DNA of 64,000 nt from JACCZX01 sp963801035 (GCA_963801035.1 CAWDDF010000011.1:57846-121845); one strand, 5' to 3'; numbered from the stretch's first letter, positions 46,603-56,295 are shown. Made by a program: numbers and translations. Notes: generated by a model from the letters alone, not told the origin.

Positions 46603-47637
46603 TTAACGTGCAGCTTTCACGCGCGCCAACTCGGCCTCAAGTTCAGTAACGCGTCCCTGCAGACTACTCATGCGCCCGTTAAGTGCCCCCACGTTGAGGA
46701 AAACCTCCTGCTCCGCCGGCGCGCTTAACAGCCCCGCATAGCCAAGCCAACTCGGTTCGTAGACCTTGACGTCCTTGAAGCCGAGGTCGCGCAATACGGT
46801 TGCAGTCAGCGAGGCGCGAACACCGCTCTGGCAATAGACCACGACTTCCTTGTTCGGGTCGAGCCCCGCGTACATCTTCTGCAGTTCATCGGGCGCTTTC
46901 AGCGACATGCCATCGCGTGTTTTCACCTCTTTGCTAGCGAGCTTGACGGCGGCTTGCGGATCAACCCAATTCTGTTCGTATGGCACGTTGACAGCCTTCG
47001 GGATGTGGCCACCGCGTATGGCCCGAATGTCATCACCCGTAAATTCTTTTTGCGTGCGGGTGTCGACAATTTGCGTTCGACCTTCCTTCACGCGTGCCAT
47101 CATGTTGTCATTCCAGAGCAGTACGCCTGGCGTTGGGGTCAGTGTTAGCGCCACAGGAGCTAACGTGGTGATGTCCTGGCTTATGGAGTTACCCGCTGTC
47201 TGCCAAGCGTCGAGGCCGCCGTGATAAACCTTACCGGACTTGTTCCCAAAGTGGCGCATACCGCTAAGTGCGTAGTACGCGTTGGCATCACCATTGCGAC
47301 TGTAGACGATGACTTCCTTGTTCTGCAGATCGATCCCAGCCCGGCCGAGGATCGCTTGCATTTGTTCGACCGGTAGCCAGTCTTCCCGATTGGGGTCACG
47401 CAACACGCTAGTAACGTCGCCGACATTCACAGCGCCCGGTATATGTCCCGCTTTGTAGGACGGCGCGTCGCGCACGTCCCAGATGATGGCACCGCGTGTC
47501 AATGCGTTTGTCACGTAGGCCGTGTCTACGATGTCCGCGGCTTGCGCAAGAGGGGAGAGCAACAGCAAAGTCAGCCAAGTGGCCAAGCCTCGCGAGGTCA
47601 ATTTCAAAAGCGATTCGTCTCGCCTGTTGGTATTCAT
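46603..47637 (-). CDS. Periplasmic tandem rhodanese (sulfurtransferase)
   Basis: 344 residues from ATG 47637 (GGGAGGAAGGGT upstream). Signal peptide to SPLAQAA. Two rhodanese domains: the first (residues 30-165) has VIVYSRNGDANAYYALSGM with Ser where the catalytic Cys should be. The second (residues 185-310) has VVVYCQSGVRASLTATVLRD with the active Cys. A short C-terminal coiled coil (LQGRVTELEAELARVKAA) may mediate assembly. This inactive-plus-active layout is typical of thiosulfate or mercaptopyruvate sulfurtransferases. The frame is open far upstream (to 48531), but that is antisense to the haloperoxidase gene and rejected. Confidence 0.85.
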   Translation of the reverse strand: MNTNRRDESLLKLTSRGLATWLTLLLLSPLAQAADIVDTAYVTNALTRGAIIWDVRDAPSYKAGHIPGAVNVGDVTSVLRDPNREDWLPVEQMQAILGRAGIDLQNKEVIVYSRNGDANAYYALSGMRHFGNKSGKVYHGGLDAWQTAGNSISQDITTLAPVALTLTPTPGVLLWNDNMMARVKEGRTQIVDTRTQKEFTGDDIRAIRGGHIPKAVNVPYEQNWVDPQAAVKLASKEVKTRDGMSLKAPDELQKMYAGLDPNKEVVVYCQSGVRASLTATVLRDLGFKDVKVYEPSWLGYAGLLSAPAEQEVFLNVGALNGRMSSLQGRVTELEAELARVKAAR

Positions 47638-47959
47638 ACCCTTCCTCCCTAACGTGCATTCGCAGGCCATGGTAGGCCTATCGCCACAAGAAGTACTGAA
47701 CAATTTCCACATCCCACATACAAAGCCGAACATGCCTTCATTCGCCATAACTACCAATGTTCCGGCTCGGGTTCGCCAGCAGCAAGGCGACGGCGAGGTT
47801 CGCGCGTGACCGTTTGTTTGCGAACGCACAGACAGCGCGCTATAAGTGGCGCACGATCCATGCGCGACGCCGGGACCGGCGTTTTGTGCGTGGCGTCGCA
47901 AGTGCGCTGGCGCGAGGCAATTCCCACGTGCCGTAGCCGCAACGAACAGGAGATTCAAC

Positions 47960-49189
47960 GTGCAACAAAACATCGCAAGTAAGTTCGGCCGATCGAGGTT
48001 TGTTTTGCAGCGCCGATCAGGCGTTTTCGCAACGGCGCTGCTGACCACGGCTCTGGCTGGCGGTTGTGCACATCTCGGCGGCGCCACGCTGACGCCGACG
48101 GCGGCTAACCCTAGTCCGTGGGCTTCGCCCACCGCGACGATGCGCTGGAATGAGTACGCGGTCGATCTCATCGCACGTAACCAGTCCGGGCAGCTCGGCT
48201 CGCAGCGCACTCTCGCGTACCTTAACCTCGCCATCAACAACGCGATCGTCGCCGCGCAGAAGCAGGGCGGCAAGCCGGGCGGCGCCGCCTCGGGCGCAGC
48301 CGCAACGGTGCTCGCCTTTGCGTTCCCGAAGGACGAAGCGGCAATCAATGCGCGACTCGCGGGCGAAACCGCCTCGCTGGGTGTGGCGAACCGGGCCGAC
48401 TTCGCGGCCGGCGTCAACATCGGCCGCATCGCCGCCACCGAAGTGATCGCTAGTGCGAAGAGCGACCGCTTCGGCGTGGAGTGGACGGGAACGGTGCCGA
48501 CCGGCGCCGACAAGTGGGCGAGCCAGCTCAAGCCGGCGCGTCCGCCGCTGGCGCCGGCGCTTGGAGGGATGCGACCGTTTTACCTGAGCTCGGGCTCCGA
48601 GTTCCGCACCGCCCCGCCGGCCGTAGATTCGCCGCAGTTCCGGGCCGCGCTGGCCGAGGTGCGCACGACTGCCGACAACCGCAGTGAAGAGCAGATGCGT
48701 ATCGCGCAGTACTGGGAGAACCTGCAGGGCGGATTCGCGGCCGGCATGTGGAACGAGCACGCACGCGGTGCGATCTCTGCCCGCGGCTTGAGCGAGGCAG
48801 AGTCCGCGCGCACTCTCGCTATGCTGCACATGGCGATCCTTGACGTGGTGATCGCGAGCCACGACACCAAGTACACCACATGGGTGCCGCGGCCCGCGCA
48901 GCTCGATCCGGCGATCACGATGACCATTGGCCTGCCGAATCACCCGTCTTTCCCGAGCAACGGCGCGGCCATTAACACGGTGGCCGGTGTGATCCTTGAT
49001 ACGCAGTTCCCGGAACAGGGCGGCCGCTTCTCAGCGATGGCCAAGCAGGGCAGCGACTCGCGCTACTTTTCGGGCATTCACTACCGCTTCGATGTCGAAG
49101 CCGGCGAAGTCATCGGCCGCAAAGTCGCCGAGCGCGCGCTGAAAACCGGGGTGCCCGCGGACAAGGCGTTCGTGCCGCTCGGCAAGTAA
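47960..49189 (+). CDS. Vanadium haloperoxidase/PAP2-related lipoprotein
   Basis: 409 residues from GTG 47960 (AGGAGA upstream). Lipoprotein signal with lipobox ALAGGC near residue 35. The C-terminal half has the vanadium-haloperoxidase/PAP2 motifs: KYTTWVPRP (K-x6-RP), HPSFPSNGAAIN in place of the PSGH motif, and SRYFSGIHYRFDVEAGE (SR-x5-H). Loss of the PSGH His may alter chemistry. Predicted to face the periplasm as a phosphatase or peroxidase; the substrate is unknown. Confidence 0.75.
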   Translation: MQQNIASKFGRSRFVLQRRSGVFATALLTTALAGGCAHLGGATLTPTAANPSPWASPTATMRWNEYAVDLIARNQSGQLGSQRTLAYLNLAINNAIVAAQKQGGKPGGAASGAAATVLAFAFPKDEAAINARLAGETASLGVANRADFAAGVNIGRIAATEVIASAKSDRFGVEWTGTVPTGADKWASQLKPARPPLAPALGGMRPFYLSSGSEFRTAPPAVDSPQFRAALAEVRTTADNRSEEQMRIAQYWENLQGGFAAGMWNEHARGAISARGLSEAESARTLAMLHMAILDVVIASHDTKYTTWVPRPAQLDPAITMTIGLPNHPSFPSNGAAINTVAGVILDTQFPEQGGRFSAMAKQGSDSRYFSGIHYRFDVEAGEVIGRKVAERALKTGVPADKAFVPLGK

Positions 49190-49531
49190 ACGACCGCGGG
49201 TCTGGCGTTGCCGTACGCATGAATTCTCCCGCGGAGCGGCATCAGCCTCGATTCGCCGGTGTCGCTGGACTATCACAAAAAAGCTGCCAATCAACGGCAA
49301 GATCGATGAGGTCCGCGTCCCAGTGAGGCGAGGGGAAGTGGCAGCGAGCCGCTTAGTTAGCAACTCGTGATCTGTCGCTCGCGAGCAACGCCGACGTCCG
49401 CAATGGGTCGTCAGCGGCCGAGTAGAACATTGCAGTGTCCACGGTTCGCAGCAGGCTCATTGATGAACGGCTCACTCTTAATTTGCGCGTAAGCGATTTG
49501 CGACCAACGATCTGATCGTCTATCGTGAGCC
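49190..49531. other. 342-base intergenic region before the thiC leader
   Basis: No supported gene. A fragment TCCGCAATGGGTCGTCAGCG near 49396 is a copy of the dispersed repeat seen at 33592-33638. The thiC promoter should lie in the last 100 bases, but no clear -35/-10 pair is asserted. Confidence 0.4.
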
Positions 49532-49606
49532 TCACGTTGGGGGTACTGCATCGGTCGATGCGGTTGAGACAGTCCCCGGAACCTGATGCGGTTAAGACCG
49601 CCGGAG
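49532..49606 (+). promoter_or_regulatory. TPP riboswitch (THI element) of thiC
   Basis: The leader holds the conserved TPP aptamer strings in order: GGGGGTACTGC, GGTTGAGACAGTCCCC, GGAACCTGATGCGGTTAAGA, CCGCCGGAGGAAA. The thiC ribosome site GGAGGAAA is the end of the aptamer, so TPP binding would block translation initiation directly. ATG follows at 49614. Confidence 0.93.
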
Positions 49607-49613
49607 GAAAACG

Positions 49614-51483
49614 ATGAGCGCCAATCCGAAATTCCTGGCCGCGACGGCGCAGGTTGATCAGGCGGCGATCCAGCCGCTGCCCAAATCCCGCAAGATCTAT
49701 ATGGAAGGGTCGCACGATCTCCGCGTGCCGATGCGTGAGATCACGCAAAGCGAGACGTCGGCTTCGTTCGGCGCCGAGCCGAATCCGGCGATCTTCGTTT
49801 ACGACACGTCCGGTCCGTACACCGATCCGACGGTAAAGATCGACATCCGCTCAGGCCTCGCGCCGGTGCGCGCGGGATGGATCACAGAGCGCGCTGATAC
49901 CGAAGAACTCGCCGGGCCGACGTCGCGCTTCGGCGTCGATCGATTGAACGATCCGAAGCTCGCCGAGCTGCGCTTCAACCTGCATCGGCATCCGCGTCGA
50001 GGGCAATGGCGGTGCGAACGTCACGCAGATGCATTACGCGCGTCGTGGCATCGTGACTCCGGAGATGGAGTTCATCGCGATCCGTGAGAACCAGCGGCTC
50101 GACGGGCAGCCGGCGGTTGTGCTGCGCCAGCATCCGGGCCAGTCGTTCGGCGCACAGCTGCCGCAAGTCATCACGCCCGAGTTCGTCCGCGACGAAGTCG
50201 CGCGCGGCCGCGCGATCATTCCTGCCAACATCAATCATCCGGAAACCGAGCCGATGATCATCGGCCGCAATTTTCTGGTGAAGATCAACGCAAACATCGG
50301 CAATTCCGCGGTCACGTCCTCGATCGGCGAGGAAGTCGAGAAGATGACATGGGCGATTCGCTGGGGCGCGGACACGGTGATGGACCTGTCGACCGGCAAG
50401 CACATTCACGAGACGCGCGAGTGGATCCTGCGCAACTCGCCGGTGCCGATCGGCACCGTGCCGATCTATCAGGCGCTCGAGAAAGTCGACGGCAAGGCAG
50501 AAGAGCTGACGTGGGAGATCTTTCGCGACACGCTGATCGAGCAGGCAGAGCAGGGCGTCGATTACTTCACGATTCACGCCGGCGTTCGGTTGCCGTTCAT
50601 CCCGATGACCGCGAAGCGCATGACCGGCATCGTGTCGCGCGGCGGATCGATCATGGCCAAGTGGTGCCTTGCGCATCACCGCGAATCGTTTCTGTACGAG
50701 CGGTTCGAGGACATCTGCGAGATCATGAAGGCGTACGACGTGTCGTTCTCGCTCGGCGACGGCCTTCGTCCCGGCTCGATTCACGATGCGAACGACGAAG
50801 CGCAGATGGCTGAGCTGGCGACGCTCGGCGAGCTGACGACGATCGCTTGGAAACACGATGTGCAGACGATGATCGAAGGCCCGGGCCATGTGCCGATGCA
50901 CCTGATCAAGCACAACATGGACGAGCAGCTGCGGCTGTGCCACGAAGCGCCCTTCTACACGTTGGGCCCATTGACGACAGATATCGCGCCGGGCTACGAC
51001 CACATCACCAGCGCGATCGGCGCGGCGATGATTGGCTGGTACGGCACCGCGATGCTGTGCTACGTGACGCCGAAGGAGCATCTCGGCTTGCCGAACAAGA
51101 AGGACGTCAAGGACGGGATCATCGCGTACAAGATCGCCGCGCACGCCGCCGATTTAGCGAAAGGTCATCCGGGCGCGCAGATGCGCGACAACGCGCTGTC
51201 AAAGGCGCGCTTCGAATTCCGCTGGGAAGACCAGTTCAACCTCGGCTTTGATCCCGATACCGCGAAGGATTTTCACGACGAGACGCTGCCGAAGGATTCG
51301 ATGAAGACGGCGCACTTCTGCTCGATGTGCGGTCCGCACTTCTGCTCGATGAAGATTACGCAGGACGTGCGCGAGTATGCGCAGAAGCAGGGCGTCAGTG
51401 CGGAGGCGGCGCTCGCCCGCGGCATGAAGGAGAAAGCGATCGAGTTCGTGGCAACAGGCGGCGACATCTATCGCAAGGCATAG
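49614..51483 (+). CDS. thiC: Phosphomethylpyrimidine synthase ThiC, one frameshift
   Basis: Radical SAM enzyme that converts aminoimidazole ribotide to HMP-P for thiamine, about 622 residues. N-terminal ThiC-associated domain (SRKIYMEGSHDLRVPMREIT). One extra base near 49995 breaks the frame after LRFNLHRHPRR; the downstream frame resumes GNGGANVTQMHYARRGIVTP and contains IEGPGHVPMHLIKHNMDEQL. The C-terminal [4Fe-4S] motif CSMCGPHFCSMK is the non-canonical C-x2-C-x4-C of ThiC. Preceded by a TPP riboswitch. Confidence 0.95.
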
Positions 51484-51542
51484 GTGCGCGCCGCAGCGCC
51501 ACGTTTGGTAGTAAGAGTTTCCACTCGTGATCGGAGGAAACC

Positions 51543-52604
51543 ATGCGACATGACCTGCGTTTCACCCTGTACGTCGCCGCACTGGCAACGCTTGCCACGC
51601 CCGCCGCCGCGCAGCTTCCCGTTAACGACGAGCCGCTGACAGGCAAGTGGGCCCCGAGCGAGTGGGGCGCTGACGACAAGATCGGCGCCGTCAATCGCAC
51701 CACGCCGGAACTGGTGATGAAGGCCGTCGGTCTCGTCAAGAGAGGAAAGACCGCCACGCTCGGCAAGGTCTACGCGTCCGATGCGCCCGCGTTCGGTGCG
51801 CGCAGCTGGCGGCTCTTTATTCCGGGCCGGCCCACCGGCGGACCGTTCGGACCGCAGCAGCTCGTCTACAACGACGATGTCGTCACCACCGAGCTCGGCC
51901 AGATCGGCACGCAGTTCGACGGCCCCGGACACATCGGCGTCATCACGTCGAAGGGCCGCTACTACTACAACGGCCGCTTCGATCACGACCCGGGCATCGG
52001 ATCCGGAGGGATGGGCCCGTTGGGCGTCGAACATGTCGCGCAGAAGGGCTTCGTCTGCCGCGGCGTGCTGCTCGACGCGGTGGCGCTGCGCGGCGGCGTG
52101 CTGCCGGTGCCGAAGGAGAACAGCGCCAGCGATCCCGGCATCGTCACCGCGAAGGATGTGGAGGCGATGATCAAGCGCCAGGGCATCGCGCCGATCGGCA
52201 CCGGCGACTGCGTGTTTCTCTACACCGGCCACGGCGATCTGTGGCATCCGCGCGACTGGGACAAGTTCGACACCGCCGAGAAGGCGAAGCGCGTTGCGCA
52301 GTTCAACGCGGGTGAACCTGGCTTCGGCATCTCTGCCTGCGAGTACCTCGCTGAGCGCAAAGTGATCCTGACCGGCGCGGACAACTGGGGGACCGAGGCC
52401 GTCGGCAAAGGCTTCGGCGGCGAGTCGCCGCAGCCCTTCGAATGTCACGTCAAGCTGCAGACCAAGCGCGGCATCTGGAACCTGGAAAACCTCGACCTGT
52501 CGCAATTAGTCGCCGACAAGGTCTACGAGTTTCTGTTCGTTTGGTCGCCGCTGAAGATGAAGGGTGCGACCGGGTCGCCGGGCAATCCGATGGCTCTGTA
52601 CTAG
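51543..52604 (+). CDS. Secreted cyclase-family protein (kynurenine formamidase-like fold)
   Basis: 353 residues, signal peptide ending TPAAAQ. The cyclase/formamidase core is recognisable: GQIGTQFDGPGHIG stands at the place of the metal motif HxGTHxDxPxH, with Gln replacing two His. VFLYTGHGDLW and GISACEYLAERKVILTGADN follow. The Gln-substituted version is common in a subgroup of proteobacterial homologues. Starts 60 bases after thiC with GGAGGAAACC upstream; relation to thiamine is not evident. Confidence 0.8.
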   Translation: MRHDLRFTLYVAALATLATPAAAQLPVNDEPLTGKWAPSEWGADDKIGAVNRTTPELVMKAVGLVKRGKTATLGKVYASDAPAFGARSWRLFIPGRPTGGPFGPQQLVYNDDVVTTELGQIGTQFDGPGHIGVITSKGRYYYNGRFDHDPGIGSGGMGPLGVEHVAQKGFVCRGVLLDAVALRGGVLPVPKENSASDPGIVTAKDVEAMIKRQGIAPIGTGDCVFLYTGHGDLWHPRDWDKFDTAEKAKRVAQFNAGEPGFGISACEYLAERKVILTGADNWGTEAVGKGFGGESPQPFECHVKLQTKRGIWNLENLDLSQLVADKVYEFLFVWSPLKMKGATGSPGNPMALY

Positions 52605-52802
52605 GTCGCCGGCAGCGATCGGTGCGTGAAGCCGGCAGTCGCGCTCGCGCAGTGAGCGACCGCCGCGACACCGGTCTGGTGTAGCAAGGAAAAATTGGGC
52701 GGCTTGACCCGTCGCGCTGCGCCTGCGTTGCACGCCGTGCAAGCGAAGTGTTGAACCGCACTTGCTACGTACAATCTTCGAGTTCTAGTCCTAACTCTTA
52801 GG

Positions 52803-54326
52803 TTGTCCTTGAAAGTTCGCACCTGGGTCATTGGCGGAGTTCTACTGGCAGCAACTGCAACCGGCTCCTGGTGGTGGTCGACCCGTCAAAGTGACGCGCC
52901 GACTTACCGCACGGCGAAGGTCGAACGCGGGCCCATCACTGCAACGGTGTCATCTACTGGCACGTTGAATCCTGTGACGTCGGTGCAGGTGGGCACGCAG
53001 GTATCAGGCCAGATTCAGCAGCTCTTCGTTGACTTCAATTCGCCGGTAAAAAAAGGCGAACTGATCGCGCGCATCGACCCCGAAACGTTTACGTATCGCC
53101 TGCGGCAAGCAGAAGCGGATCTCGAATCGGCGCGCTCGAGCGTGGGGCGAGCACAGGTCGCACAGGTCATCGCCGATCGTGATTTGAAGCGCACGAAGGA
53201 ACTTGTGTCGCGCAACTTCGTGTCGCCCGCCGAGCTCGATCGCGCGCAATCGACGTTCGATCTGGCCGCCGCCGAAGTCCGTACCGCACAGGCCGTCGTA
53301 CAGCAGCGTGCCGCGCAGGTCGCGACAGCGCGGGTGGATCTGTCACGCACCGAGATTCGTGCGCCGGTCGATGGCGTCGTCATCAAGCGCAGTGTCGATG
53401 TCGGCCAAACAGTCGCCGCGAGCTTGCAGGCACCTGAGTTGTTCGTAATCGCCAAGGATTTGCGCGACATGCAGGTCGACACGTCGATCGATGAGGCCGA
53501 CGTCGGGCGTGTCAAGCCTGGGCAACGCGCCACGTTTACGGTCGATGCATTCCCGGGACGTCAGTTCGCGGGCGAAGTGCGAAGCGTGCGCAAGGCAGCT
53601 CAGAACGTACAGAACGTCGTCACCTACATCGCAATCATCTCGGCGAACAACGACCGTGGAGAGTTATTGCCGGGAATGACGGCCAACGTGCGCATCGTCA
53701 CCGATACGCGCGACGCGGTGCTGAAGGTGCCGAACGCTGCGCTGCGCTTTCGACCGCCCGGCGAAAGTACCGCAGCAAAAGGTGATGCGACAAAGAGCGA
53801 TGGCGAGGGCAAGGGGATTCAAGGAGCAGACGCAACGGCGAGCAAGAGCGGCGCGGGCGGCGGCCAATTGAATCAATTCCGCGAGCGCATCGTGACCGAG
53901 TTGAAGATGGATGCAGAGCAGCAGCAGCGGCTTGATCCGATCTTCGCCGAGATGCGGAACAAGTTCATGGGCCTGCGAGATTTGCCGGAAGAAGCACGCG
54001 CCCGACAGAGCGCCGCGATCCGGTCCGACATGCGAGCCCGTGTCGAAGAAATCTTGAAACCCGAGCAGAAGGCGCGTTACGCCGAAATCGTCACCGAGCA
54101 GGGTGGCCGAGCGGGCGCTGGTCAGGTAACGCGCGGCCGCATCTATCTCTTGGAAGGTGAAAAGCCAAAAGCGATAGACGTTCGTGTCGGTCTATCCGAC
54201 GGAGCGATGAGTGAAGTCGCCGGCGATGGCGTCGTCGAAGGCGCCGACGTCATCATCGGGCTGCAAGGCGGGGCAGCGTCCAATGCACCCGCACAGAAAG
54301 GCAGCCCGCCGAGAATGTTCTTCTGA
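52803..54326 (+). CDS. MacA-type periplasmic adaptor with C-terminal Spy-like helical insertion
   Basis: 507 residues from TTG 52803. One N-terminal membrane helix (VIGGVLLAATATGSWWW), then lipoyl half-motif (VSSTGTLNPVTSVQVGTQVS), a coiled-coil hairpin (residues 95-180), barrel domain (ISANNDRGELLPGMTANVRI), and membrane-proximal domain (PKAIDVRVGLSDGAMSEVAG). Between the last two a 130-residue insertion holds a Gly/Lys linker and a helix pair (MDAEQQQRLDPIFAEMRNKF ... ILKPEQKARYAEIV) resembling Spy/CpxP LTxxQ repeats. Overlaps the ATPase gene by one base. Confidence 0.87.
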   Translation: MSLKVRTWVIGGVLLAATATGSWWWSTRQSDAPTYRTAKVERGPITATVSSTGTLNPVTSVQVGTQVSGQIQQLFVDFNSPVKKGELIARIDPETFTYRLRQAEADLESARSSVGRAQVAQVIADRDLKRTKELVSRNFVSPAELDRAQSTFDLAAAEVRTAQAVVQQRAAQVATARVDLSRTEIRAPVDGVVIKRSVDVGQTVAASLQAPELFVIAKDLRDMQVDTSIDEADVGRVKPGQRATFTVDAFPGRQFAGEVRSVRKAAQNVQNVVTYIAIISANNDRGELLPGMTANVRIVTDTRDAVLKVPNAALRFRPPGESTAAKGDATKSDGEGKGIQGADATASKSGAGGGQLNQFRERIVTELKMDAEQQQRLDPIFAEMRNKFMGLRDLPEEARARQSAAIRSDMRARVEEILKPEQKARYAEIVTEQGGRAGAGQVTRGRIYLLEGEKPKAIDVRVGLSDGAMSEVAGDGVVEGADVIIGLQGGAASNAPAQKGSPPRMFF

Positions 54327-55066
54327 TGGCTGACCCGCTGATTCGAGTTGTCGGTCTGACCAAAGACTATGTGCTCGGCGACAACGTCGTGCATGCGCTT
54401 GCTGGCGTTTCGCTGGACATCGCTGCAGCCGACTTTGTCGCGGTGATGGGGCCATCGGGTTCCGGCAAATCGACGTTCATGAACATGGTCGGCTGTCTGG
54501 ACCGCCCGACTTCGGGCAATTACTGGCTGGCCGGCGAGGATGTGGCTCGAATGAATGCCGATGACCTGGCGGCGGTGCGCAACCGGCGCATCGGCTTCGT
54601 ATTCCAGCAGTTCAATTTACTGGCGCGCACCAGCGCGCTAGAGAACGTCGAGCTGCCGCTGATGTACGCCAACGTATCAGCCAGCGACCGGCATGCGCGC
54701 GCATTGGAGAAATTGAAGCAGGTTGGGCTGGGCGAGCGCGCCGATCATCAGCCGTCGCAGCTATCGGGCGGGCAGCAGCAGCGCGTGGCAATCGCGCGCG
54801 CGTTGGTGAACAATCCCGCGCTGATTCTTGCTGACGAGCCCACAGGTGCGCTCGACTCGCGCACCAGTGTCGAAATCATGGCGTTGCTTCAGCAGCTGAA
54901 TGCCGGCGGCATGACGATCGTTCTGGTGACGCATGAGCATGACGTGGCAGCGTTCGCGTCGCGCGAAGTTCACTTTCGGGACGGCAAGGTCGTCAGCGAT
55001 CAGCGACAGACGCCGCGCTCGGCACGGGATTCTCTGGCTGAGCTCGACGCGGGAGTGGCCGCATGA
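54326..55066 (+). CDS. ABC transporter ATPase (MacB/LolD type)
   Basis: 246 residues. Walker A MGPSGSGKSTFMNMVGCLDR, Q-loop VFQQFNLLARTSALENVELP, signature SQLSGGQQQRVAIARAL, Walker B LILADEPTGALDSRTS, switch His LVTHEHDVA. It powers the type VII (mechanotransmission) ABC exporter formed with the MacA-like adaptor and the FtsX-fold permease encoded on either side; all overlap by one or four bases. Confidence 0.92.
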   Translation: MADPLIRVVGLTKDYVLGDNVVHALAGVSLDIAAADFVAVMGPSGSGKSTFMNMVGCLDRPTSGNYWLAGEDVARMNADDLAAVRNRRIGFVFQQFNLLARTSALENVELPLMYANVSASDRHARALEKLKQVGLGERADHQPSQLSGGQQQRVAIARALVNNPALILADEPTGALDSRTSVEIMALLQQLNAGGMTIVLVTHEHDVAAFASREVHFRDGKVVSDQRQTPRSARDSLAELDAGVAA

Positions 55067-56295
55067 ACGCGTTGATGGTGCTGCGTGTCGCGCTGAAAGC
55101 ATTGCGTGTCAACAAGCTGCGATCGAGCTTGACAATGCTCGGCATGATCATCGGCGTGGCCGCCGTGATCGCAATGCTGGCGATCGGTGGTGGTGCGCAG
55201 GAGCGAGTGCGCGAACAACTGAAGAATCTTGGCTCAAACCTGATGCTGATCTTGCCGGGCTCGACGACCACGAGCGGGGTTCGGCTCGGTGTCGGTGCGG
55301 CTCAAGTATTGACCGAGGAAGACGCGCAGGCGATTGCGATCGAGGTGGAAGGCGTTGTGGTTGCTGCGCCGACACTGCGTGGGTCCGGGCAGGTGTCGGC
55401 TGGCAACGCTAATTGGGCGACGCAATATTACGGCACCACCAATGATTACTTGATCGCGCGCGACTGGCCGTTGGCGTCGGGGCGCTTGTTCGAGCCCGCA
55501 GAGTTGTCGGGGGCAGGGAAGGTGGCGCTGGTCGGACAGACCACTGCGCGACAACTATTCGGTGACCTGGATCCCATTGACCAAATTATTCGTGTCCGCA
55601 AGGTTCCGTTGACGATCATCGGAGTGCTCGATCGCAAGGGCCAAAATTCGTTGGGGCAGGATCAGGACGACATCGTGCTGATGCCGCTGGCGACCGCGCG
55701 TAACCGCGTGCTAGGGCAAACACAGGGGCGGCAGCGGCGCGTTAACACGATCTCGGTCAAAACCGCGGATCGCGCTGACATGAAAGCCGTAGAAGAGCGC
55801 ATTCGCGAGCTGTTACGGCAGCGTATGAAGGTGCAGCCGGGCGCCGAGGAGCCATTCACGATTCGTAATCTGACCGAGATTCTGCAGGCACAGGAACAGG
55901 CGAGCCGCGTTTTGACCCTGCTGCTCGGCGCGGTCGCGTCGGTGAGCCTGCTGGTTGGCGGCATCGGCATCATGAACATCATGCTGGTGAGCGTGACCGA
56001 GCGCACGCGGGAAATAGGATTGCGGATGGCCGTTGGTGCGCGCGGCGTGGATATCCTGAAGCAATTCCTGGTTGAAGCGATCACGCTGTCGATGATTGGC
56101 GGCGCGCTTGGCATCCTGCTCGGTGTCGGCGCATCGTTTGCAGTCGGTGAGTTCGCCAATTGGCGTACCGAGATCACGGCGTCTGCGATCCTTCTTGCTG
56201 TCGGGTTTTCGGGCGCGATCGGCATATTTTTTGGTTTCTATCCGGCCCGCAAAGCGTCGCGACTGCTGCCGATCGAGGCGTTGCGTTACGAATGA
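55063..56295 (+). CDS. ABC transporter permease (MacB/FtsX family)
   Basis: 410 residues. First helix SLTMLGMIIGVAAVIAMLAI, then a large periplasmic domain (residues 45-280), then three C-terminal helices (VASVSLLVGGIGIMNIMLVS; SMIGGALGILLGVGASFAVG; LLAVGFSGAIGIFFGFYPAR). The motif TERTREIGLRMAVGAR before the second helix couples to the ATPase. MacB-like exporters push macrolides, peptides or lipoproteins; cargo here is unknown. Confidence 0.92.
   Translation: MNALMVLRVALKALRVNKLRSSLTMLGMIIGVAAVIAMLAIGGGAQERVREQLKNLGSNLMLILPGSTTTSGVRLGVGAAQVLTEEDAQAIAIEVEGVVVAAPTLRGSGQVSAGNANWATQYYGTTNDYLIARDWPLASGRLFEPAELSGAGKVALVGQTTARQLFGDLDPIDQIIRVRKVPLTIIGVLDRKGQNSLGQDQDDIVLMPLATARNRVLGQTQGRQRRVNTISVKTADRADMKAVEERIRELLRQRMKVQPGAEEPFTIRNLTEILQAQEQASRVLTLLLGAVASVSLLVGGIGIMNIMLVSVTERTREIGLRMAVGARGVDILKQFLVEAITLSMIGGALGILLGVGASFAVGEFANWRTEITASAILLAVGFSGAIGIFFGFYPARKASRLLPIEALRYE

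Noticed and set aside
46603..48531. A 642-residue minus-strand ORF
   Set aside because: Only 46603-47637 has rhodanese sequence and a signal peptide with ribosome site; the rest is antisense to the haloperoxidase gene.
6313..51483. Programmed ribosomal frameshifting as the explanation for the broken frames
   Set aside because: The breaks affect many unrelated genes, go in both directions and lack slippery-site plus structure patterns; sequencing indels explain them better.
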